This document shows positions 33,736 through 41,399 of a stretch of DNA of 64,000 bases, one piece after another (the first letter of the stretch is position 1; each line of letters opens with the position of its first letter). This DNA comes from Streptomyces halobius (GTDB taxonomy: Bacteria; Actinomycetota; Actinomycetes; Streptomycetales; Streptomycetaceae): positions 5,084,001 through 5,148,000 of the forward strand of contig NZ_CP086322.1 of NCBI RefSeq assembly GCF_023277745.1, read 5' to 3'. The position numbers and the translations under genes were made by a program. The notes below the pieces were generated by a model, which worked only from the letters and a program-made list of their open reading frames with translations, was not told the DNA's origin and did not search any database.

Positions 33736-34718
33736 CGTCCACCGCACGCAGCGCCCCGTCCAGCCGGCCGTACGACGGGACGTCGCCGTTCCCGACCGAA
33801 GACCATGTAGCCCCGCCGACCGGCGGCCGCCGGATGTATATGGCGATCACCGGCATCATCGTCATCGCCCCGTTCGTGGGCCTCGCGCTCGCCATCCCCC
33901 TGCTGTGGGGCAGCGTGGTACGCCCCACCGACCTCGTCCTCGCCGCCGTGTTCTACGTCGTCACGGGCCTCGGCGTGACCGTCGGGTTCCACCGCGGCCT
34001 CACCCACGGCAGCTACACCGCGACCCCCGCGCTACGGATCGCGCTCGCCATCGCCGGGTCGCTGAGCTTCCAGGGCGATGTCATCGACTGGGTCGCCACC
34101 CACCGCCGCCACCACGCCTTCACCGACCGCCCCGGCGATCCGCACTCTCCGTACCGCTACGGCACCAGCCTGCGCGGACAGCTGCGCGGGCTCGTCCACT
34201 CGCACATCGGCTGGCTCTTCGGCGACGACCCCACCTCGCATGAGCGCTACGCGCCCGATCTGCTCGCCGACCGCGGCATCCGCGCGGTGGACCGGGCGTT
34301 CCCCGCGCTGTGTCTGCTCACCCTCGGCCTGCCGTTCGCGCTGGGCTGGGCCATCGGCGGGTCATGGGTCACCGGCCTGACCGCCCTGCTGTGGGCGGGC
34401 TTCATCCGGATCGCGCTGCTGCACCATGTCACCTGGAGCGTGAACTCCCTCTGCCACGTCATCGGTGCGCGGCCGTTCCGCACCCGGCGCCACGATCGGG
34501 CCACCAACCTCTGGCCGCTCGCCCTGCTCTCCTTCGGCGAGAGCTGGCACAACCTGCACCACGCCGACCCGACCTGCGCCCGGCACGGCGTCGACCGCGG
34601 TCAGGTCGATCCGTCCGCTGCCCTCATCCGGCTCTTCGAACGCGCCGGCTGGGTGCGCGATGTGCGCTGGCCGGACCCGGCCCGGGTCGCGGCCCGCCGC
34701 GTCCAGGCGGCGGGCTGA
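33732..34718 (+). CDS. Membrane fatty-acid (acyl-CoA) desaturase
   Basis: The 328-residue protein has four membrane helices and the three histidine boxes that hold two irons: HRGLTH (87-92), HRRHH (124-128) and HNLHH (about 275). This makes it a delta-9-type desaturase of the OLE1/DesC group, inserting a double bond into acyl chains using O2 and reductant. It starts at the GTG at 33732, overlapping the small membrane protein gene. Operator C upstream suggests that membrane-lipid changes belong to the BlaI-type regulon. Confidence 0.93.
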   Translation: MTSTARSAPSSRPYDGTSPFPTEDHVAPPTGGRRMYMAITGIIVIAPFVGLALAIPLLWGSVVRPTDLVLAAVFYVVTGLGVTVGFHRGLTHGSYTATPALRIALAIAGSLSFQGDVIDWVATHRRHHAFTDRPGDPHSPYRYGTSLRGQLRGLVHSHIGWLFGDDPTSHERYAPDLLADRGIRAVDRAFPALCLLTLGLPFALGWAIGGSWVTGLTALLWAGFIRIALLHHVTWSVNSLCHVIGARPFRTRRHDRATNLWPLALLSFGESWHNLHHADPTCARHGVDRGQVDPSAALIRLFERAGWVRDVRWPDPARVAARRVQAAG

Positions 34719-34782
34719 GGGGTGTTGGCCGTGCTGCGCCGCCCGTGACGCACCGCCCGTGACCTCCTGCCAGGAGCACACC

Positions 34783-35193
34783 ATGACCACCGCCTCCGGT
34801 GCTCACCCCGAACACCCGGCCCCGCCGCCCGTCGCCCGCCTGGCCATCGCCCCGCACAGCGGGACCGCACGCCGGATCGACGGGATCTGGTGGCCGCACT
34901 CGACCGATCTCGTCACCGAACTGCCCGAGTTGCTGGCCGCGTTGCCCTTCGACTGGCCGCGGATGACCCATGTCACGGTGAACGGCGCGAGGTGGCCCAA
35001 GCTGCCCTGCCACATCCTCGTCGGGGGCCATGTGGTCCGGCTGCGCAGAACCGCCAACCGGCCCGGCCCGGACACCGTCTGCCTGGTCTCCACCGGCGTC
35101 GGGCGGTGGGATCTGCTGTTGCTGCCGCCGGATACGCCGGAGGCGGAGGCCATTCGGGCCATGTCGGATGTGGCGGGCCTCGCGGGGCGGTAG
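34783..35193 (+). CDS. DUF5994 family protein
   Basis: The protein has 136 residues from the ATG at 34783 behind CAGGAG. The hallmark is RIDGIWWPHSTDLVTELPEL near 30-50, then VTVNGARWPKLP, as in DUF5994 proteins common in Streptomyces. The family function is not known. It is 64 bp after the desaturase and probably in the same transcript. Confidence 0.8.
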   Translation: MTTASGAHPEHPAPPPVARLAIAPHSGTARRIDGIWWPHSTDLVTELPELLAALPFDWPRMTHVTVNGARWPKLPCHILVGGHVVRLRRTANRPGPDTVCLVSTGVGRWDLLLLPPDTPEAEAIRAMSDVAGLAGR

Positions 35194-35590
35194 CCCGCTC
35201 GGTTGCTCGCCGTTGTCGGCCGTCCGGCCCCGGGGGGCGCCTGCGGCCGGCCTGCGCCCCACGTTGTCGGCTTTCCCGGCGGGGGGGGGGGGGCGCCTGG
35301 CCTGCGTCGTCTTCGGCTCTCCCGCCGTTGCGCCGTTGCGCCTGCGGCGGGCGTTGTTTTTCGGGTGCGGTGACGGGCCTCCGGACTCCGTCCTGCGACC
35401 GTCCCCTCCCGACTGTGGATGGAAAGGCCGGTGGGTACGCCTGATGCCGATCCGTGGTGCATACGGGTGGGTTTTGTCCGAAGAACGCCACCCCGGGGCG
35501 TCGCTCCCCGGTTCCTCGCATTGCGTACTCATCATAAGAAACCGCAACAGATCTTCCCGTCGGCGAGATCTCTACCGAAAGCGAGGGGCC
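35194..35590. other. Intergenic region with a G13 run and GC-rich repeats
   Basis: It holds CGGCCGTCCGGCCCCGG-type repeats, the poly-G run, and, near the right end, an AT-richer piece (about 35518-35550, TACTCATCATAAGAAACC). The last is a likely promoter or leader for the DUF6344 gene. An AGATCT repeat pair flanks CTTCCCGTCGGCG at about 35550-35575. Confidence 0.4.
35281..35293 (+). repeat. Run of 13 G
   Basis: An uninterrupted G13 in an intergenic stretch. Such runs slip in replication and in sequencing, so the length may vary. Confidence 0.8.
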
Positions 35591-36031
35591 GTGGCTGCGA
35601 CCAAGGTCATGAAGTTCTGGGCGGTGTGTCTTGCCGTACTCGGCAAGCTGCTGGCCTCGCTGGGGGTCTCCGCCGCGGCGTCGGCGGCGCGCCGGGAGGC
35701 GGCGGTGTACGAGGACGGTGTGAGGGACACTGCGCCGGACGCCGCGGGGGACACCGAGCCGGACCGTGACCGTATGCCGCTTGACGGCCATCCCCCCTTC
35801 GGCCGACGGACGGTCGGGGTCGATGCGCAGCTGCCGCCCACCATCAAGCAGCGCATCCGCGCCGAGGCGCACGGTGCCTCGCCCACCGCGCGTACCCGGC
35901 TCGCCACCGACGTCGAGCCGTTGCACACCGTCCCCGCGGGGGCCGTGCTGGACACCGGCACCGACGCGGACAAGATCCCCGCGACCATCCCGGCGGCCCG
36001 CCGCCGTACGCCCGCGAGGATCCTGGCCTGA
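35591..36031 (+). CDS. DUF6344-like small membrane-anchored protein
   Basis: The GTG at 35591 follows GCGAGGGG. The 146-residue protein begins MAATKVMKFWAVCLAVLGKL and a single membrane helix (about 8-30). The rest is acidic then basic and disordered (DTEPDRDRM, IKQRIRAEAHG). The MAATKV-FW opening with a short helix is typical of proteins named DUF6344 in Streptomyces. I rely on memory for that name. Confidence 0.65.
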   Translation: MAATKVMKFWAVCLAVLGKLLASLGVSAAASAARREAAVYEDGVRDTAPDAAGDTEPDRDRMPLDGHPPFGRRTVGVDAQLPPTIKQRIRAEAHGASPTARTRLATDVEPLHTVPAGAVLDTGTDADKIPATIPAARRRTPARILA

Positions 36032-36340
36032 CGGATCGCGAGGACCCGGCCCCGGTTGCACGAGGGCCCGGCCCCGGCTGTGCCCGCAATCGTGTCCACA
36101 GGGTGTGGATCGGTGCCGGCCCAACGGCCGGCACAGTGAATCCCGTGGTCGGACAGGGTGAATGCGGGGAACCGGCCGCTGGTCACGCTTGGTGGATTCC
36201 GGGGTGCCCAGTAGCAGGACCGCGGGTATCAACCCCGAGGGGCAGGACCACACCGTGACGAAGAGGGAGGCGTTTTCGTGCGGTGAGTTGTGGTGGGTTG
36301 CGGTGGGCTATGGTCCGCTGCGGTGGGTGGCGTAACCCTG
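36032..36340. other. Intergenic region, no gene recognised
   Basis: It contains GGTGGGTTGCGGTGGGCTATGG-like G-rich repeats at about 36285-36330 and no good frame with a ribosome site. Confidence 0.4.
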
Positions 36341-36526
36341 TCAGAGGGGGAGGAGCTGGCGGCCGTGACGGTGGCCGGGACCGTGACCGTCGACGATCCG
36401 CTGGATGTCGCTGCTGCCCACCTGGCCGCCCTCGACCGAATGGGCGCTGTTGGTGGACCCGTTGGTGCTTTCGATGTTTCCGCTGTCGTTCGGGTTCCCG
36501 CGATTGAGGAAGTTGTTGCTGTTCAC
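36341..36526 (-). CDS. Small Asn/Ser-rich protein, 61 residues
   Basis: The GTG at 36526 opens a frame with strong GC3 bias in spite of its unusual composition. It starts MNSNNFLNRGNPNDSGNIES, continues with more Asn/Ser, and ends with DGHGPGHRHGRQLLPL. Asn-rich small proteins are rare in this GC-rich background. No ribosome site is clear. It follows the 95-residue gene by 42 bp on the same strand. The family is not recognised. Confidence 0.45.
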   Translation of the reverse strand: MNSNNFLNRGNPNDSGNIESTNGSTNSAHSVEGGQVGSSDIQRIVDGHGPGHRHGRQLLPL

Positions 36527-36568
36527 GCTGAAGCAGGCGAGTGGCCGGCTTACAGGTGGGCAGCTTGC

Positions 36569-36856
36569 TCACAGCAGCAGGCGCTCCGGCATCGGCTCTT
36601 CCACGCCGTCCAGCTCCAGCGTGCAGTGCGGCGGGGCCGGGACGAGGCGCGGTTCGCGGATCCAGACCCGGAACGGGCGGACGGGGTCGTCGGGCAGCTC
36701 GCCGGTCAGCGCGGTCGTCCCCCGGCCGTGCTCCTTCTGGTACGCGACCACTTTGCCGTCGACCAGGAGCTCGATCTCTCCGTCCCGGCCGGGCCCGATG
36801 TTCACGGTGATCGAGTGGGCGGCCCGGTCCAGATGGAAGTGGTGGCTGTGTCCCAT
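36569..36856 (-). CDS. Small conserved hypothetical protein, 95 residues
   Basis: The ATG at 36856 gives MGHSHHFHLDRAAHSITVNI with a His-rich start, then a beta-type region (EIELLVDGKVVAYQKEHG) ending ERLLL. It resembles small Streptomyces proteins near stress genes. Longer in-frame starts come from the repeat tract upstream and are unlikely. Confidence 0.65.
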   Translation of the reverse strand: MGHSHHFHLDRAAHSITVNIGPGRDGEIELLVDGKVVAYQKEHGRGTTALTGELPDDPVRPFRVWIREPRLVPAPPHCTLELDGVEEPMPERLLL

Positions 36857-36879
36857 GACGCACCTCCGGCAGCGCCGTC

Positions 36880-37000
36880 CCGTCGGCAGTGCCGTCCGTC
36901 CAGCCGTGCCGTCCGTCCAGCCGTGGTGTTCGCCCAGCGGTGGTGTCGTCCGGCAATGCCGTCCGTAGAGCAGTGATGTCCGTACGTTCCAGAGTAGGGC
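36880..37000. repeat. Degenerate CCGTCCGTCCAGCCGTG repeats
   Basis: Five to six copies of an 18-20 bp unit based on GCCGTCCGTCCAGC lie upstream of the two minus-strand small genes and the plus-strand M50 gene, in their shared promoter region. Confidence 0.65.
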
Positions 37001-37204
37001 GTGCGCGCCGAAATACGCCGGGTCGGGGCGCCGGCCGAGCGGTGCGGCGGGGTGCCGGTCAGGCGGCCTTCTGCCAGGGCATGGATCAGGCCGTGGCGGG
37101 TGTCGTCGGTCGTGGTGTCGGCAGATCGTCGGGCAGGTCGTCGGTCCACCCCGGCGGCGGCACGGAGGACTTCCGAGGGACAATTGTGGTGGACGGGAGA
37201 GGTG

Positions 37205-38455
37205 ATGAACGGGTCGGTCCGTGTAGGACATGTTGTCGGAGTACCGCTGCGGATGCACTGGAGCGTGCCGCTGCTGGTGGGCCTCTTCGCGTATGGACTC
37301 GGCAGCCGGACCCTTCCCGTGTGGACTCCGGGGCGCTCGGACACCGTGTACGCCCTCGGCGGCGTCGCGGGGGCCGCGCTGCTCATGGGCAGCCTGCTGC
37401 TCCACGAGGCGGCACATGCCGCCACCGCCCTGCGGAAGAAGATCTCGGTCGAGGACGTGACGCTGTGGGCGCTGGGCGGGATGACCCGGATGGGGCGTCC
37501 GAAGACCGCCGGTGCGGCCTTCCTGGTGGCCGTCAGCGGGCCGCTGACCAGCCTTGTCATCGGCGGCGCCGCGCTCGGCGCGGGCCTCGGGCTGCATGCG
37601 CTGGCCGGCTGGGCGGCGGTGCCCGCCGTCGTCCTGGTGTGGCTCGGCTGGGCGAATCTGTTCCTGGGGGTGTTCAATATGCTGCCCGCCGCGCCCCTCG
37701 ACGGGGGACGGGTGATACAGGCACTGCTGTGGTGGCGTACCGGGGACCGGGACCGCGCGGAGCTGGCGGCCTCCCGGAGCGGCCAGGTCATGGGTGTGCT
37801 GATGGTGGCCTTCGGCTGGATCTCGGTGCTGCGCGGGGCGCCGGGCGGACTCTGGATCGTCTTCGTTGGGCTCTTCATCATGATCATCGCCGGGGCGGAA
37901 AAGCGCCGCACCGCGATGAACACCGCCGTGGGGGACGTACGGGTGGGCGAGGCCATGTCCAGCCCGGTGGCAACTGGCGCCGACTGGCTGACCGTCCAGC
38001 GCTTCATCGACGAGGTGGCGGTGCCGGCCCGCCATTCCGTGCTGCCGCTGCTCGACTTCGAGGGCCGGCCCAGCGGAATCGTCCAGGTGGGCAGGCTTGC
38101 GGGGATTCCGGAGGTGCGCCGGGAGACGCTGCGGGTGCGTGAGGTGGCGACACCGCTGTCCCAGTGCGCCGTCGCCGCTCCAGACGATCTGCTGAGCGAG
38201 GCGCTCGACAAGCTCAACATGCGTACCGGCATGCGCATCCTCGTCGTGGACGCGGGGCACCTGGTGGGGATCGTCACCGGGAAGGACATCGACCGGCTGA
38301 TGCAGCGGCACACGCTGGGCGGCAGGTGGACGGGCAAGGGGGACGGCGGCAGCGGGACTGGTGAGGGGACCGGCTGGGGGTTCGGCAAGCAGCCGCCCGG
38401 TGACGGGACCGGCTGGGGGTTCGGCAAGCGGCCGCCCGGTGACGGGACCGGCTGA
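37205..38455 (+). CDS. Site-2-type zinc metalloprotease (M50) with two CBS domains
   Basis: The ATG at 37205 has GGGAGAG upstream. A GTG one codon earlier is an alternative. The 416-residue protein has membrane helices with the zinc motif H67EAAH71 and the third ligand in APLDGGR (D165). Then two CBS repeats (about 235-360) bind adenine nucleotides, with VGEAMSSP and LVGIVTGKDIDRL. This is the S2P group III form that couples intramembrane proteolysis to energy state. The C-terminus is a 13-residue repeat tail. It opens an operon with a PP2C phosphatase and a CapA-like gene. Confidence 0.93.
   Translation: MNGSVRVGHVVGVPLRMHWSVPLLVGLFAYGLGSRTLPVWTPGRSDTVYALGGVAGAALLMGSLLLHEAAHAATALRKKISVEDVTLWALGGMTRMGRPKTAGAAFLVAVSGPLTSLVIGGAALGAGLGLHALAGWAAVPAVVLVWLGWANLFLGVFNMLPAAPLDGGRVIQALLWWRTGDRDRAELAASRSGQVMGVLMVAFGWISVLRGAPGGLWIVFVGLFIMIIAGAEKRRTAMNTAVGDVRVGEAMSSPVATGADWLTVQRFIDEVAVPARHSVLPLLDFEGRPSGIVQVGRLAGIPEVRRETLRVREVATPLSQCAVAAPDDLLSEALDKLNMRTGMRILVVDAGHLVGIVTGKDIDRLMQRHTLGGRWTGKGDGGSGTGEGTGWGFGKQPPGDGTGWGFGKRPPGDGTG
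38366..38450 (+). repeat. 39-bp tandem repeat at the end of the M50 gene
   Basis: Two copies (38366 and 38405) plus the start of a third encode GTGWGFGKxPPGD. Copies differ by one base. The stop codon is inside the partial third copy. Confidence 0.95.
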
Positions 38456-38470
38456 GTCCGTGGGAGGGCG

Positions 38471-39223
38471 ATGCGAATGCGGTATGTAACGGTCACTGCG
38501 CTGAGTCATCCCGGGCTGATGCGTGAGCACAACGAGGACAGCCTGGTGGTCGGTCCGTGGACGCTCTGCGGCACCGTGACGGAGAACCCGCAGACGCTGG
38601 TCTTCCCGCTCGGCAAACCGCTCGTCGTCGCGGTCGCCGACGGAATGGGCGGGCAGCCTGGGGGCGAGGTGGCCAGTGCCCTCACCGTCCGGCACCTGGC
38701 GGCGTACGGCCCGTCGTTGGACAGCGAGGAAGCCGTCCGGGACGTCCTGAAGCTCTGCAATCACGCGGTGTACACGGCCGCCGACCGCGATCCGGAGCTG
38801 ACCACCATGGGCACCACCGTCGCGGGCGCCGTCGTGCTGCCGGATTCGACGCTGGTGTTCAACGTCGGCGACAGCAGGGTGCTCGACGCCCGGGACGGCC
38901 TGCGGCAGGTCAGCGTGGACGACAGCCCGCCGCTGCCGCCGGGGCAGCGCAGCACCCCCGTCATCACCCAGTCACTGGGCGGCTCGACCCGCTTCAACGC
39001 CGTCACCCCGCATGTGCGGACCTCGCCCCTGGCCACCGGCGATCGCTATCTGGTGTGTACCGACGGCCTGACCGACCCGGTACCGGAGGACGATGTCGCC
39101 GGCCTGCTGCGGGCCCACGACAACGGGAGGGCCGCCTTCGAGCTGTGGAAGTCCGCCATCGAGGCGGGCGGCCCGGACAACATCACGCTGGCGCTGATCG
39201 GGATCGGGGGGACATCGGAGTGA
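38471..39223 (+). CDS. PP2C-family protein serine/threonine phosphatase
   Basis: The protein has 250 residues from the ATG at 38471, 15 bp past the M50 gene. All PP2C motifs with metal-binding Asp are present: REHNEDS, VADGMGG, FNVGDSR, CTDGLTD and GGPDNIT. It removes phosphate from Ser/Thr. Its likely targets are substrates of eukaryotic-like kinases. Its TGA overlaps the GTG of the next gene. Confidence 0.93.
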   Translation: MRMRYVTVTALSHPGLMREHNEDSLVVGPWTLCGTVTENPQTLVFPLGKPLVVAVADGMGGQPGGEVASALTVRHLAAYGPSLDSEEAVRDVLKLCNHAVYTAADRDPELTTMGTTVAGAVVLPDSTLVFNVGDSRVLDARDGLRQVSVDDSPPLPPGQRSTPVITQSLGGSTRFNAVTPHVRTSPLATGDRYLVCTDGLTDPVPEDDVAGLLRAHDNGRAAFELWKSAIEAGGPDNITLALIGIGGTSE

Positions 39224-40380
39224 CGGGGGCGGGGCAGGGTATCGACGTGCTGCTCCAGCCTGGTGGCATGGGCGGTGATGTGATCACCGTGTTCCTCTGC
39301 GGTGATGTGATGCTGGGCCGCGGCGTCGACCAGATCCTCCCGAATCCCGGTGACCCCGCGCTGCGGGAGTGGTACGTCCACGACGCCCGGGACTATGTCG
39401 CGCTCGCGGAGGCGGTGAACGGCCCCATCCCCCGGCCGGTCGACTTCGCGTGGCCGTGGGGAGAGGCGCTCCAGGTGCTCGATGACGCCGCGCCCGCCGC
39501 CCGAGTGGTCAATCTGGAGACCAGCGTCACGGGGGACGGCATCTTCGCCCCCGGCAAAGAGGTCCACTACCGGATGAGCCCCGGCAACCTCCCCTCCCTG
39601 GCAGCCGCTCGCCCCGACGTCTGCGTACTGGCCAACAACCACGTCCTGGACTTCGGGCACCGCGGACTGGACGAGACGCTCGACGCCCTGGCGGGCGCGG
39701 GTCTGCGGACGGCCGGCGCGGGCCGCGACGCCGAGGCGGCCGGCCGTCCGGCGATCGTGCCCGTCGAGGGGGGCCGCCGGGTCGTGGTGCTCTCCTTCGG
39801 GATGCCGTCCAGCGGTATCCCGGGCACCTGGGCCGCGACCGGACGCCACGGCGGGGTGGACTTCGTGCCCAGGCCCTCGGACACCGCCGCGGACGCGATC
39901 CTCGCCCGGATACGGCAGGTGAAACGGCCCGGCGACATCGCGGTGGCCTCGGTCCACTGGGGCTCCAACTGGGGCTATGAGGTGCCCCGTGACCAGGTCG
40001 CCTTCGCGCGTGCGCTGATCGACGGCGGGGTGGACGTGGTGCACGGGCACTCCTCGCACCACCCCCGTCCCCTGGAGGCGTACCGGGGAAAGCTCATCCT
40101 CTACGGGTGCGGCGACTTCATCGACGACTACGAGGGCATCACCGGCTACGAGCAGTACCGGGACGATCTGCGGCTGGTGTACCTCGCCTTGCTGGAGCCG
40201 GACACCGGCCGGCTCCGTGACCTGCGGATCACACCGCTCCAGGCCTGGCGGATGCGGCTGCGGCACGCGTCGTCGGAGGACGCGCGGTGGCTGCGGGCGC
40301 TCTTCGACCGGATCGGCTCCGGCTTCGGCCCGTGCGGGACGGGCGAGCCGGAGGGGACGCTCGTACTGCGGCCGGCCTGA
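39220..40380 (+). CDS. CapA-family (poly-gamma-glutamate capsule-like) metallophosphatase-fold protein
   Basis: The GTG at 39220 overlaps the phosphatase stop (GTGA). A later ATG at 39268 is possible. The 386-residue protein shows the CapA pattern: LCGDVMLGRGVDQ, VVNLETSVT, VCVLANNHVLDFGHRGL, ASVHWGSNWGYE and HGHSSHHPRPLE. Metal-binding Asp, Asn and His are all there. Homologues make or handle poly-gamma-glutamate, but many stand-alone copies have unknown substrates. Confidence 0.9.
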   Translation: MTGAGQGIDVLLQPGGMGGDVITVFLCGDVMLGRGVDQILPNPGDPALREWYVHDARDYVALAEAVNGPIPRPVDFAWPWGEALQVLDDAAPAARVVNLETSVTGDGIFAPGKEVHYRMSPGNLPSLAAARPDVCVLANNHVLDFGHRGLDETLDALAGAGLRTAGAGRDAEAAGRPAIVPVEGGRRVVVLSFGMPSSGIPGTWAATGRHGGVDFVPRPSDTAADAILARIRQVKRPGDIAVASVHWGSNWGYEVPRDQVAFARALIDGGVDVVHGHSSHHPRPLEAYRGKLILYGCGDFIDDYEGITGYEQYRDDLRLVYLALLEPDTGRLRDLRITPLQAWRMRLRHASSEDARWLRALFDRIGSGFGPCGTGEPEGTLVLRPA

Positions 40381-40459
40381 GCGGGCCGGCGGGGACCTCG
40401 ACGACCGAGGTGATCCGATGCCGCACAGCCGCACAGTTCACCACCCACCATCCGGTGTG

Positions 40460-41089
40460 TCAGCACCCGCCATCCGGTGTGTCAGCGCGTTCCTGCGGTG
40501 TGTCATCGCGTTCAAACGCCAGCCGGTCGACCACCTCCACCACCCCGTCCACGCTCTCGCAGAGCCGTACGACGATGGGGATCAGGCTCTTGCGCTCCAG
40601 GGTGCCGCTGAGCGTCACCTTGCCGTCGGTGACGTCGACCGTGAGGGCGGCCGGCGACAGGCCGAGGGTGCAGGTCAGGATGTCCTCCAGGATCTCCTCC
40701 TGGATCGCGCGGTCACGCCGCAGGAACAGCTGCAGGATGTCCCGGCGGCTGATCACGCCGATGAGGCGGCCGGAGTCGTCGACCACGGGAAGGCGCTTGA
40801 TCTTCTTCTCGTCCATGGTCCGTGCCGCGAGCACCGCGCTCCACTCGGGCCGCGCCACGATGGCGGGGCTCGTCATGAGTGTCGCGGCCGTGCTGGGCCC
40901 TTCCTTCGACTGTCTGCGCAGCAGATCCGCCTCGGACACCACGCCCACCGTCCGCTCGTTCTCGTCGACGACCGGTACGGCGGTGATGCCGTATTCGTCG
41001 AGCAGGCGGGTGATCTCCTTGAACGTGGTGCCGGGCTGGGCGGTGACCGCGTTCGGCGTCATCAGGTCGGCAACGCTGCGGTTCCTCAT
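40460..41089 (-). CDS. CBS-pair protein with C-terminal BON domain
   Basis: The 209-residue protein starts at the ATG at 41089 (MRNRSVADLMTPNAVTAQPG). Two CBS motifs run from about 1-125 (VGVVSEADLLRRQ, LIGVISRRDILQLFL). A BON domain (about 135-195: LTVDVTDGKVTLSGTLERKS, VDGVVEVVDRL) may bind phospholipid or attach to the envelope. This fusion is common in actinobacteria and is often linked to hypoxia or stress regulons. It faces the CapA gene. Confidence 0.93.
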   Translation of the reverse strand: MRNRSVADLMTPNAVTAQPGTTFKEITRLLDEYGITAVPVVDENERTVGVVSEADLLRRQSKEGPSTAATLMTSPAIVARPEWSAVLAARTMDEKKIKRLPVVDDSGRLIGVISRRDILQLFLRRDRAIQEEILEDILTCTLGLSPAALTVDVTDGKVTLSGTLERKSLIPIVVRLCESVDGVVEVVDRLAFERDDTPQERADTPDGGC

Positions 41090-41350
41090 CGCTGGCCGTC
41101 CCTTCGAGGCGGCGGGTGTCCCGTACGGAGGCGTGCGTGGGACTCGTGCATGGCAGGTGTCCCGTATGTACGAGCCTGCACCGCACGTCGGCCCGCGGGT
41201 AGGGCCGAGCGGACCGCGCGCCGGACGTGCCCCGGACGGACCACCGGGCAGGGCACGCGCCGATCGCCGGATGTGTACTTGCTGGAGAGCCTTGGAACTG
41301 GAGAGCGCTGAGGAACGCACTGAGGAATGCGCCGAGGAACGCACTGAAGG

Positions 41351-41389
41351 ACCCATGCCGGTAAGCGAGAACCCATGCCGGTAAGCGAG
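41351..41389. repeat. Two 20-bp tandem copies before the ATPase gene
   Basis: ACCCATGCCGGTAAGCGAG occurs at 41351 and 41371. Each copy holds an ATG. The second is followed by GGGGAGCGG, the likely ribosome site of the GTG at 41400. Confidence 0.9.
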
Positions 41390-41399
41390 GGGAGCGGCC

